A DNA stretch of 64,000 bases. It comes from Sipunculus nudus. Taxonomy: Eukaryota; Annelida; Sipuncula; Golfingiida; Sipunculidae. Shown piece after piece: positions 29,001-43,000 of this stretch (position 1 is the stretch's first letter; the number at the start of each line of letters is the position of its first letter). The notes under the pieces are model-generated. The model did no database searches. It saw only the letters and a program-made list of their open reading frames with translations, and was not told where the DNA came from. Position numbers and translations under genes: made by a program. Location: positions 1,042,001 through 1,106,000 of the forward strand of contig CM049320.1 in NCBI GenBank assembly GCA_026874595.1. The letters run 5' to 3'.

Positions 29001-31019
29001 CAAGTACATTTAATGCTGAGCATCCTATATGTCATGTGTCAGAGCTTTAATTGAACAGCAAGTACATGTTATACTGAGCATCCTATATGTCATGTGTCAG
29101 AGCTTTAACTGAATAGCAAGTACATTTAATACTGAGCATCCTATATGTCATGTGTCAGAGCTTTAAATGAATAGCAAGTACATTTAATGCTGAGCATCCT
29201 ATATGTCATGTGTCAGAGCTTTAACTGAACAGCAAGTACATGTTATACTGAGCATCCTATATGTCATGTGTCAGAGATTTAACTGAATAGCAAGTACATT
29301 TAATACTGAGCATACTATATGTCATGTGTCAGAGCTTTAATTGACCAGCAAGTACATGTTATACTGACCATCCTGTATGTCATATGTCAGAGCTTAAACT
29401 GAATAGCAAGTACATGTAATACTGAGCATCCTATATGTAATGTATCAGAGCTTTAATTGAGCAACAAGTACATGTTATACTGAGCATCCTTTATGTCATA
29501 TGTCAGAGCTTTAACTAAATAGCAAGTAGATGTAATACTGAGCATTCAATATGTAATGTGTCAGAGCTTAAACTGAATAGCAAGCAGATGTAATACTGAG
29601 CATCCTATATGTCATGTGTCAGAGCTTTAACTGAATAGCAAGTAGATGTAATACTGAACATCCAATATGTCATGTGTCAGAGCTTTAACTGAACAACAAG
29701 TACATGTGGTACGGAGCATCCTATATGTCATGTGTCAGAGCTTTAACTGAACAAAAAGTACATGTTATACTGAGCATCCTATATGTCATGTGTCAGAGCT
29801 TTAACTGAATAGCAAGCACATGTGGTACTGAGCAGCCTATATGTCATGTGTCAGAGCTTTAGCTGAACAGCAAGTACATGTTATACTGAGCATCATATAT
29901 GTCATGTGTCAGAGCTTTAACTGAACAGCAAGTACATGTAGTACTGAGCATCCTATATGTCATGTGTCAGAGCTTTAACTGAATAGCAAGTACATGTGAT
30001 ACTGAGCATCATATATGTCATGTGTCAGAGCTTTAACTGAATAGGAGGTACATGTAATACGGAGCATCATATATGTCATGTGTCAGAACTTTAACTGAAT
30101 AGCAAGTAGATGTAATACTGAGCATCCTATATGTCATGTGTCAGAGCTTTAACTGAATAGCAAGTACATGTAATACTGAGCATCATATATGTCATGTGTC
30201 AAAGCTTTAACTGAACAACAAGTACATGTTATACTGAGCATCCTATATGTCATGTGTCAGAGCTTTAACTGAATGGCAAGCACGTGTGGTACTGAGCATC
30301 CTATATGTCATGAGTCAGAGCTTTACCTGAACAACAAATACATGTTATACTGAGCATCCTATATGTCATGTGTCAGAGCTTTAACTGAACAGCAAGTACA
30401 TGTAATACTGAGCATCCTATATGTCATGTGTCAGAGCTTTAACTGAAGAGCAAGTACATGTAGTACTGAGCATCATATATGTCATGTGTCAGAGCTTTAA
30501 CTGAACAGCAAGTACATGTAGTACTGAGCATCCTATATGTCATGTGTCAGAGCTTTAACTGAACAGCAAGTACATGTAATACTGAGCATCCTATATGTCG
30601 TATGTCAGAGCTTTAACTGAACAGCAAGTACATGTAGTACTGAGCATCCTATACGCATGTGTCAGAGCTTTAACTGAACAGTAAGTACATGTAATACTGA
30701 GCATCCTATATGTCATGTGTCAGCGCTTTAAGTGAATTGCAAGTAGATGTAATACTGAGCATCCTATATGTCATGTGTCAGAGCTTTAACTGAAGAGCAA
30801 GTACATGTTATACTGAGCATCCTATATGTCGTATGTTAGAGCTTTAACTGAACAGCAAGTACATGTAGTACTGAGCATCCTATATGTCATGTGTCAGAGC
30901 TTTAACTGAACAGCAAGTACATGTAATACTGAGCATCCTATATGTCATGTGTCAGAGCTTTAAGTGAATTGCAAGTAGATGTAATACTGAGCATCCTATA
31001 TGTCATGTGTCAGAGCTTT

Positions 31020-34000
31020 AACTGAAGAGCAAGTACATGTTATACTGAGCATCCTATATGTCATGTGTCAGAGCTTTAACTGAACAGCAAGTACATGTAA
31101 TACTGAGCATCCTATATGTCATGTGTCAGAGCTTTAACTGAAGAGCAAGTACATGTTATACTGAGCATCCTATATGTCGTATGTCAGAGCTTTAACTGAA
31201 CAGCAAGTACATGTAATACTGAGCATCCTATATGTCATGTGTCAGAGCTTTAACTGAAGAGCAAGTACATGTTATACTGAGCATCCTATATGTCGTATGT
31301 CAGAGCTTTAACTGAACAGCAAGTACATGTAATACTGAGCATCCTATATGTCATGTGTCAGAGCTTTAACTGAAGAGCAAGTACATGTTATACTGAGCAT
31401 TCTATATGTCATGTGTCAGAGCTTTAACTGAACAGCAAGTACATGTAATACTGAGCATCCTATATGTCATGTGTCAGAGCTTTAACTGAAGAGCAAGTAC
31501 ATGTTATACTGAGCATCCTATATGTCGTATGTCAGAGCTTTAACTGAACAGCAAGTACATGTAATACTGAGCATCCTATATGTCATGTGTCAGAGCTTTA
31601 ACTGAAGAGCAAGTACATGTTGTACTGAGCATCCTATATGTCATGTGTCAGAGCTTTAACTGAACAGCAAGTACATGTAATACTGAGCATCCTATATGTC
31701 ATGTGTCAGAGCTTTAAGTGAATTGCAAGTAGATGTAATACTGAGCATCCTATATGTCATGTGTCAGAGCTTTAACTGAAGAGCAAGTACATGTTATACT
31801 GAGCATCCTATATGTCATGTGTCAGAGCTTTAACTGAACAGCAAGTACATGTAATACTGAGCATCCTATATGTCATGTGTCAGAGCTTTAAGTGAATTGC
31901 AAGTAGATGTAAAACTGAGCATCATATATGTCATGTGTCAGAGCTTTAACTGAATAGCAAGTACATGTTATACTGAGCATCCTATATGTCATGTGTCAGA
32001 GCTTTAACTGAATAGCAAGTACATGTTATACTGAGCATCCTATATGTCATGTGTCAGAGCTTTAACTGAATAGCAAGTACATGTGATACTGAGCATCATA
32101 TATGTCATGTGTCAGAGCTTTAACTGAATAGGAGGTACATGTAATACGGAGCATCATATATGTCATGTGTCAGAGCTTTAACTGAATAGCAAGTAGATGT
32201 AATACTGAGCATTCTATATGTCAATGTGTCAGAGCTTTAACTGAATAGCAGGTACATGTAATACTGAGCATCCTATATGTCATGTGTGAAAGCTTTAACT
32301 GAACAACAAGTACATGTTATACTGAGCATCCTATATGTCATGTGTCAGAGCTTTAACTGAATGGCAAGCACATGTGGTACTGAGCATCCTATATGTCATG
32401 AGTCAGAGCTTTAGCTGAACAACAAGTACATGTTATACTGAGCATCATATATGTCATGTGTCAGAGCTTTAACTGAACAGCAAGTACATGTAGTACTGAG
32501 CATCCTATATGTCATGTGTCAGAGCTTTAACTGAACAAAGAGTACATGTTATACTGAGCATCCTATATGTCGTATGTCAGAGCTTTAACTGAACAGCAAG
32601 TACATGTAGTACTGAGCATCCTATATGTCATGTGTCAAAGCTTTAACTGAACAGCAAGTACATGTAATACTGAGCATCCTATATGTCATGTGTCAGAGCT
32701 TTAAGTGAATTGCAAGTAGATGTAATACTGAGCATCCTATATGTCATGTGTCAGAGCTTTAACTGAAGAGCAAGTACATGTTATACTGAGCATCCTGTAT
32801 GTCATGTGTCAGAGCTTTAGCTGAACAACAAGTACATGTTTTTCTGAGCATCCTATATGTCGTGTGTCAGAGCTTTAACTGAACAACAAGCACATGTGGT
32901 ACTGAGCATCCTATATGTCATGTGTCAGAGCTTTAGCTGAACAGCAAGTAGATGTAATACTGAGCATCCTATATGTCATGTGTCAGAGCTTTAGCTGAAT
33001 AGCAAGTAGATGTAATACTGAGCATCCTATATGTCATGTGTCAGAGCTTTAACTGAATAGCAAGTAGATGTAATACTGGGCATCCTATATGTCATGTGTC
33101 AGAGCTTTAACTGAATAGCAAGTACATGTTATACTGAGCATCATATATGTCATGTGTCAGAGCTTTAACTGAATAGCAAGTAGATGTAATACTGGGCATC
33201 CTATATGTCATGTGTCAGAGCTTTAACTGAATAGCAAGTAGATGTAATACTGAGCATCCTATATGTCATGTGTCAGAGCTTTAACTGAATAGCAAGTAGA
33301 TGTAATACTGGGCATCCTATATGTCATGTGTCAGAGCTTTAGCTGAATAGCAAGTAGATGTAATACTGAGCATCCTATATGTCATGTGTCAGAGCTTTAA
33401 CTGAATAGCAAGTAGATGTAATACTGAGCATCCTATATGTCATGTGTCAGAGCTTTAGCTGAATAGCAAGTAGATGTAATACTGAGCATCCTATATGTCA
33501 TGTGTCAGAGCTTTAACTGAATAGCAAGTAGATGTAATACTGGGCATCCTATATGTCATGTGTCAGAGCTTTAACTGAATAGCAAGTAGATGTAATACTG
33601 AGCATCCTATATGTCATGTGTCAGAGCTTTAACTGAATAGCAGGTACATGTAATACTGAGCATCATATATGTCATGTGTCAAAGCTTTAACTGAACAACA
33701 AGTACATGTTATACTGTGCATCCTATATGTCATGTGTCAGAGCTTTAACTGAACAGCAAGTAGATGTAATACTGAGCATCCTATATGTCATGTGTCAGAG
33801 CTTTAAGTGAATTGCAAGTAGATGTAATACTGAGCATCCTATATGTCATGTGTCAGAGCTTTAACTGAAGAGCAAGTACATGTTATACTGAGCATCCTAT
33901 ATGTCGTATGTCAGAGCTTTAACTGAACAGCAAGTACATGTTATACTGAGCATCCTATATGTCATGTGTCAGAGCTTTAACTGAACAACAAGTGCATGTG

Positions 34001-37000
34001 GTACTGAGCATCCTATATGTCATATGTCAAAGCTTTAGCTGAATAGCAGGTACATGTTATACTGAGCATCCTATATGTCATGTGTCAGAGCTTTAACTGA
34101 ACAGCAAGTACATGTAATACTGATCATCCTATATGTCATGTGTCAAAGCTTTAAGTGAATTGCAAGTAGATGTAATACTGAGCATCCTATATGTCATGTG
34201 TCAGAGCTTTAACTGAAGAGCAAGTACATGTTATACTGAGCATCCTATATGTCGTATGTCAGAGCTTTAACTGAACAGCAAGTACATGTAGTACTGAGCA
34301 TCCTATATGTCATGTGTCAGAGCTTTAACTGAACAGCAAGTACATGTAATACTGAGCATACTATATGTCATGTGTCAGAGCTTTAAGTGAATTGCAAGTA
34401 GATGTAATACTGAGCATCCTATATGTAATTAGTCAGAGCTTTAACTGAAGAGCAAGTACATGTTATACTGAGCATCCTATATGTCATGTGACAGAGCTTT
34501 AGCTGAACAACAAGTACATGTTTTACTGAGCATCCTATATGTAATGTGTCAGAGCTTTAACTGAACAACAAGCACATGTGGTACTGAGAATCCTATATGT
34601 CATGTATCAGAGCTTTAGCTGAACAGCAAGTACATGTTATACTGAGCATCCTGAATGTCATGTGTCAGAGCTTTAACTGAATAGCAAGTACATGTAATAC
34701 TGAGCAACCTGTATGTCATGTGTCAGAGCTTTAACTGAATAGCAAGTAGATGTAATACTGAGCATCCTGTATGTCATGTGTCAGAGCTTTAACTGAATAG
34801 CAAGTAGATGTAATACTGAGCATCCTGTATGTCATGTGTCAGAGCTTTAACTGAATAGCAAATAGATGTAATACTGAGCATCCTATATGTCATGTGTCAG
34901 AGCTTTAGCTGAATAGCAAGTAGATGTAATACTGAGCATCCTATATGTCATGTGTCAGAGCTTTAGCTGAATAGCAAGTAGATGTAATACTGAGCATCCT
35001 ATATGTCATGTGTCAGAGCTTTAACTGAATAGCAAGTAGATGTAATACTGGGCATCCTATATGTCATGTGTCAGAGCTTTAACTGAATAGCAAGTACATG
35101 TTATACTGAGCATCCTATATGTCATGTGTCAGAGCTTTAGCTGAATAGCAAGTACATGTAATACTGAGCATCCTATATGTCATGTGTCAGAACTTTAACT
35201 GAATAGCAAGTACATGTTATACTGAGCATCCTATATGTCATGTGTCAGAGCTTTAGCTGAATAGCAAGTAGATGTAATACTGAGCATCCTATATGTCATG
35301 TGTCAGAGCTTTAACTGAATAGCAGGTACATGTAAAACTGAGCATCATATATGTCATGTGTCAGAGCTTTAACTGAATAGCAAGTACATGTTATACTGAG
35401 CATCCTATATGTCATGTGTCAGAGCTTTAACTGAACAGCAAGTACATGTAGTACTGAGCATCCTATATGTCATGTGTCAGGGCTTTAACTGAACAACAAG
35501 TACATGTTATACTGAGCATCCTATATGTCATGTGTCAGAGCTTTAACTGAACAACAAGTACATGTGGTACTGAGCATCCTATATGTCATGTGTCAGAGCT
35601 TTAACTGAACAACAAGTACATGTTATACTGAGCATCCTATATGTAATGTGTCAGAGCTTTAACTGAACAGCAAGTACATGTAGTACTATGCATCCTATAT
35701 TTTATATGTCAGAGCTTTAGCTGAATAGCAGGTACATGTTATACTGAGCATCCTATATGTAATGTGTCAGAGCTTTAACTGAACAACAAGTACATGTGGT
35801 ACTGAGCATCCTATATGTCATGTGTCAGAGCTTTAACTGAACAACAAGTACATGTTATACTGAGCATCCTATATGTCATGTGTCAGAGCTTTAACTGAAC
35901 AGCAAGTACATGTAGTACTGAGCATCCTTTATGTCATGTGTCAGAGCTTTAGCTGAACAACAAGTACATGTTATACTGAGCATCCTATATGTCATGTGTC
36001 AGAGCTTTAACTGAACAACAAGTACATGTGGTACTGAGCATCCTATATGTCATGTGTCAGAGCTTTAACTGAACAACAAGTACATGTGGTACTTATCATC
36101 CTATATGTCATGTGTCAGAGTTTTAACTGAACAACAAGTACATGTTATACTGAGCATCCTATATGTCATGAGTCAGAGCTTTAACTGAATAGCAAGCACA
36201 TGTGGTACTGAGCATCCTATATGTCATGTGTCAGAGCTTTAGCTGAACAGCAAGTACATGTTATACTGAGCATCATATATGTCATGTGTCAGATCTTTAA
36301 CTGAACAGCAAGTACGTCTAGTACTGAGCATCCTATATGTCATGTGTCAGAGCTTTAACTGAACAACAAGTACATGTGGTACTGAGCATCCTATATGTCA
36401 TGTGTCAGAGCTTTAGCTGAATAGCAGGTACATGTTATACTGAGCATCATATATGTCATGTGTCAGAGCTTTAACTAAACAGCAAGTACATGTAGTACTG
36501 AGCATCCTATATGTCATGTGTCAGAGCTTTAACTGAACAACAAGTACATGTTATACTGAGCATCCTATATGTCATGTGTCAGAGCTTTAACTGAACAACA
36601 AGTGCATGTGGTACTGAGCATCCTATATGTCATATGTCAAAGCTTTAGCTGAATAGCAGGTACATGTTATACTGAGCATCATATATGTCATGTGTCAGAG
36701 CTTTAACTGAACAGCAAGTACATGTAGTACTGAGCATCCTATATGTCATGTGTCAGAGCTTTAACTGAACAACAAGTACATGTAATGCTGAGCATCCTAT
36801 ATGTCATGTGTCAGAGCTTTAGCTGAATAGCAGGTACATGTTATACTGAGCATCATATATGTCATGTGTCAGAGCTTTAACTGAACAGCAAGTACATGTA
36901 GTACTGAGCATCCTATATGTCATGTGTCAGAGCTATAACTGAACAGCAAGTACATGTTTTACTGAGCATCCTATATGTCATGTGTCAGAGCTTTAACTGA

Positions 37001-40000
37001 ATAGCAAGCAGATGTAATACTGAGCATCCTATATGTAATGTGTCAGAGCTTTAACTGAACATCAAGTACATGTGGTACTGAGCATCCTATATGTCATGTG
37101 TCAGAGCTTTAACTGAAGAGCAAGTACATGTTATACTGAGCATCCTATATGTCATGTGTCAGAGCTTTAACTGAACAGCAAGTACATGTAATACTGAGCA
37201 TCCTATATGTCATGTGTCAGAGCTTTAACTGAAGAGCAAGTACATGTTATACTGAGCATCCTATATGTCGTATGTCAGAGCTTTAACTGAACAGCAAGTA
37301 CATGTAATACTGAGCATCCTATATGTCATGTGTCAGAGCTTTAACTGAAGAGCAAGTACATGTTATACTGAGCATTCTATATGTCATGTGTCAGAGCTTT
37401 AACTGAACAGCAAGTGCATGTAATACTGAGCATCCTATATGTCATGTGTCAGAGCTTTAACTGAAGAGCAAGTACATGTTATACTGAGCATCCTATATGT
37501 CGTATGTCAGAGCTTTAACTGAACAGCAAGTACATGTAATACTGAGCATCCTATATGTCATGTGTCAGAGCTTTAACTGAAGAGCAAGTACATGTTATAC
37601 TGAGCATCCTATATGTCATGTGTCAGAGCTTTAACTGAACAGCAAGTACATGTAGTACTGAGCATCCTATATGTCATGTGTCAGAGCTTTAACTGAACAG
37701 CAAGTACATGTAATACTGAGCATCCTATATGTCATGTGTCAGAGCTTTAAGTGAATTGCAAGTAGATGTAATACTGAGCATCCTATATGTCATGTGTCAG
37801 AGCTTTAACTGAAGAGCAAGTACATGTTATACTGAGCATCCTATATGTCATGTGTCAGAGCTTTAACTGAACAGAAAGTACATGTAATACTGAGCATCCT
37901 ATATGTCATGTGTCAGAGCTTTAAGTGAATTGCAAGTAGATGTAAAACTGAGCATCATATATGTCATGTGTCAGAGCTTTAACTGAATAGCAAGTACATG
38001 TTATACTGAGCATCCTATATGTCATGTGTCAGAGCTTTAACTGAATAGCAAGTACATGTTATACTGAGCATCCTATATGTCATGTGTCAGAGCTTTAACT
38101 GAATAGCAAGTACATGTGATACTGAGCATCATATATGTCATGTGTCAGAGCTTTAACTGAATAGGAGGTACATGTAATACGGAGCATCATATATGTCATG
38201 TGTCAGAGCTTTAACTGAATAGCAAGTAGATGTAATACTGAGCATTCTATATGTCAATGTGTCAGAGCTTTAACTGAATAGCAGGTACATGTAATACTGA
38301 GCATCCTATATGTCATGTGTGAAAGCTTTAACTGAACAACAAGTACATGTTATACTGAGCATCCTATATGTCATGTGTCAGAGCTTTAACTGAATGGCAA
38401 GCACATGTGGTACTGAGCATCCTATATGTCATGAGTCAGAGCTTTAGCTGAACAACAAGTACATGTTATACTGAGCATCATATATGTCATGTGTCAGAGC
38501 TTTAACTGAACAGCAAGTACATGTAGTACTGAGCATCCTATATGTCATGTGTCAGAGCTTTAACTGAACAAAGAGTACATGTTATACTGAGCATCCTATA
38601 TGTCGTATGTCAGAGCTTTAACTGAACAGCAAGTACATGTAGTACTGAGCATCCTATATGTCATGTGTCAAAGCTTTAACTGAACAGCAAGTACATGTAA
38701 TACTGAGCATCCTATATGTCATGTGTCAGAGCTTTAAGTGAATTGCAAGTAGATGTAATACTGAGCATCCTACATGTCATGTGTCAGAGCTTTAACTGAA
38801 GAGCAAGTACATGTTATACTGAGCATCCTGTATGTCATGTGTCAGAGCTTTAGCTGAACAACAAGTACATGTTTTTCTGAGCATCCTATATGTCGTGTGT
38901 CAGAGCTTTAACTGAACAACAAGCACATGTGGTACTGAGCATCCTATATGTCATGTGTCAGAGCTTTAGCTGAACAGCAAGTAGATGTAATACTGAGCAT
39001 CCTATATGTCATGTGTCAGAGCTTTAGCTGAATAGCAAGAAGATGTAATACTGAGCATCCTATATGTCATGTGTCAGAGCTTTAACTGAATAGCAAGTAG
39101 ATGTAATACTGGGCATCCTATATGTCATTTGTCAGAGCTTTAACTGAATAGCAAGTACATGTTATACTGAGCATCATATATGTCATGTGTCAGAGCTTTA
39201 ACTGAATAGCAAGTAGATGTAATACTGGGCATCCTATATGTCATGTGTCAGAGCTTTAACTGAATAGCAAGTAGATGTAATACTGAGCATCCTATATGTC
39301 ATGTGTCAGAGCTTTAACTGAATAGCAAGTAGATGTAATACTGGGCATCCTATATGTCATGTGTCAGAGCTTTAGCTGAACAGCAAGTAGATGTAATACT
39401 GAGCATCCTATATGTCATGTGTCAGAGCTTTAACTGAATAGCAAGTAGATGTAATACTGAGCATCCTATATGTCATGTGTCAGAGCTTTAGCTGAATAGC
39501 AAGTAGATGTAATACTGAGCATTCTATATGTCATGTGTCAGAGCTTTAACTGAATAGCAAGTAGATGTAATACTGGGCATCCTATATGTCATGTGTCAGA
39601 GCTTTAACTGAATAGCAAGTAGATGTAATACTGAGCATCCTATATGTCATGTGTCAGAGCTTTAACTGAATAGCAGGTACATGTAATACTGAGCATCATA
39701 TATGTCATGTGTCAAAGCTTTAACTGAACAGCAAGTACATGTTATACTGTGCATCCTATATGTCATGTGTCAGAGCTTTAAGTGAATTGCAAGTAGATGT
39801 AATACTGAGCATCCTATATGTCATGTGTCAGAGCTTTAACTGAAGAGCAAGTACATGTTATACTGAGCATCCTATATGTCGTATGTCAGAGCTTTAACTG
39901 AACAGCAAGTACATGTTATACTGAGCATCCTATATGTCATGTGTCAGAGCTTTAACTGAACAACAAGTGCATGTGGTACTGAGCATCCTATATGTCATAT

Positions 40001-43000
40001 GTCAAAGCTTTAGCTGAATAGCAGGTACATGTTATACTGAGCATCCTATATGTCATGTGTCAGAGCTTTAACTGAACAGCAAGTACATGTAATACTGATC
40101 ATCCTATATGTCATGTGTCAAAGCTTTAAGTGAATTGCAAGTAGATGTAATACTGAGCATCCTATATGTCATGTGTCAGAGCTTTAACTGAAGAGCAAGT
40201 ACATGTTATACTGAGCATCCTATATGTCGTATGTCAGAGCTTTAACTGAACAGCAAGTACATGTAGTACTGAGCATCCTATATGTCATGTGTCAAAGCTT
40301 TAACTGAACAGCAAGTACATGTAATACTGAGCATCCTATATGTCATGTGTCAGAGCTTTAAGTGAATTGCAAGTAGATGTAATACTGAGCATCCTATATG
40401 TCATTAGTCAGAGCTTTAACTGAAGAGCAAGTACATGTTATACTGAGCATCCTATATGTCATGTGACAGAGCTTTAGCTGAACAACAAGTACATGTTTTA
40501 CTGAGCATCCTATATGTCATGTGTCAGAGCTTTAACTGAACAACAAGCACATGTGGTACTGAGAATCCTATATGTCATGTATCAGAGCTTTAGCTGAACA
40601 GCAAGTACATGTTATACTGAGCATCCTGAATGTCATGTGTCAGAGCTTTAACTGAATAGCAAGTACATGTAATACTGAGCATCCTGTATGTCATGTGTCA
40701 GAGCTTTAACTGAATAGCAAGTACATTTAATACGGAGCATCCTGTATGTCATGTGTCAGAGATTTTACTGAATAGCAAGTACATGTAATACTGAGCATCC
40801 TGTATGTCATGTGTCAGAGCTTTAACTGAATAGCAAGTAGATGTAATACTGAGCATCCTGTATGTCATGTGTCAGAGCTTTAACTGAATAGCAAGTAGAT
40901 GTAATACTGAGCATCCTATATGTCATGTGTCAGAGCTTTAACTGAATAGCAAGTAGATGTAATACTGGGCATCCTATATGTCATGTGTCAGAGCTTTAAC
41001 TGAACAACAAGTACATGTTATACTGAGCATCCTATATGTCATGTGTCAGAGCTTTAACTGAACAGCAAGTACATGTAGTACTGAGCATCCTTTATGTCAT
41101 GTGTCAGAGCTTTAGCTGAACAACAAGTACATGTTATACTGAGCATCCTATATGTCATGTGTCAGAGCTTTAACTGAACAACAAGTACATGTGGTACTGA
41201 GCATCCTATATGTCATGTGTCAGAGCTTTAACTGAACAACAAGTACATGTGGTACTTATCATCCTATATGTCATGTGTCAGAGTTTTAACTGAACAACAA
41301 GTACATGTTATACTGAGCATCCTATATGTCATGAGTCAGAGCTTTAACTGAATTGCAAGCACATGTGGTACTGAGCATCCTATATGTCATGTGTCAGAGC
41401 TTTAGCTGAACAGCAAGTACATGTTATACTGAGCATCATATATGTCATGTGTCAGATCTTTAACTGAACAGCAAGTACATCTAGTACTGAGCATCCTATA
41501 TGTCATGTGTCAGAGCTTTAACTGAACAACAAGTACATGTGGTACTGAGCATCCTATATGTCATGTGTCAGAGCTTTAGCTGAATAGCAGGTACATGTTA
41601 TACTGAGCATCATATATGTCATGTGTCAGAGCTTTAACTAAACAGCAAGTACATGTAGTACTGAGCATCCTATATGTCATGTGTCAGAGCTTTAACTGAA
41701 CAACAAGTACATGTTATACTGAGCATCCTATATGTCATGTGTCAGAGCTTTAACTGAACAACAAGTGCATGTGGTACTGAGCATCCTATATGTCATATGT
41801 CAAAGCTTTAGCTGAATAGCAGGTACATGTTATACTGAGCATCATATATGTCATGTGTCAGAGCTTTAACTGAACAGCAAGTACATGTAGTACTGAGCAT
41901 CCTATATGTCATGTGTCAGAGCTTTAACTGAACAACAAGTACATGTAATGCTGAGCATCCTATATGTCATGTGTCAGAGCTTTAACTGAACATCAAGTAC
42001 ATGTGGTACTGAGCATCCTATATGTCATGTGTCAGAGCTTTAACTGAACAGCAAGTACATGTAGTACTGAGCATCCTATATGTCATGTGTCAGAGCTATA
42101 ACTGAACAGCAAGTACATGTTTTACTGAGCATCCTATATGTCATGTGTCAGAGCATTAACTGAATAGCAAGCAGATGTAATACTGAGCATCCTATATGTA
42201 ATGTGTCAGAGCTTTAACTGAACATCAAGTACATGTGGTACTGAGCATCCTATATGTCATGTGTCAGAGCTTTAACTGAACAGCAAGTACATGTAATACT
42301 GAGCATCCTATATGTCATGTGTCAGAGCTTTAAGTGAATTGCAAGTAGATGTAAAACTGAGCATCATATATGTCATGTGTCAGAGCTTTAACTGAATAGC
42401 AAGTACATGTTATACTGAGCATCCTATATGTCATGTGTCAGAGCTTTAACTGAATAGCAAGTACATGTTATACTGAGCATCCTATATGTCATGTGTCAGA
42501 GCTTTAACTGAATAGCAAGTACATGTGATACTGAGCATCATATATGTCATGTGTCAGAGCTTTAACTGAATAGGAGGTACATGTAATACGGAGCATCATA
42601 TATGTCATGTGTCAGAGCTTTAACTGAATAGCAAGTAGATGTAATACTGAGCATTCTATATGTCAATGTGTCAGAGCTTTAACTGAATAGCAGGTACATG
42701 TAATACTGAGCATCCTATATGTCATGTGTGAAAGCTTTAACTGAACAACAAGTACATGTTATACTGAGCATCCTATATGTCATGTGTCAGAGCTTTAACT
42801 GAATGGCAAGCACATGTGGTACTGAGCATCCTATATGTCATGAGTCAGAGCTTTAGCTGAACAACAAGTACATGTTATACTGAGCATCATATATGTCATG
42901 TGTCAGAGCTTTAACTGAACAGCAAGTACATGTAGTACTGAGCATCCTATATGTCATGTGTCAGAGCTTTAACTGAACAAAGAGTACATGTTATACTGAG

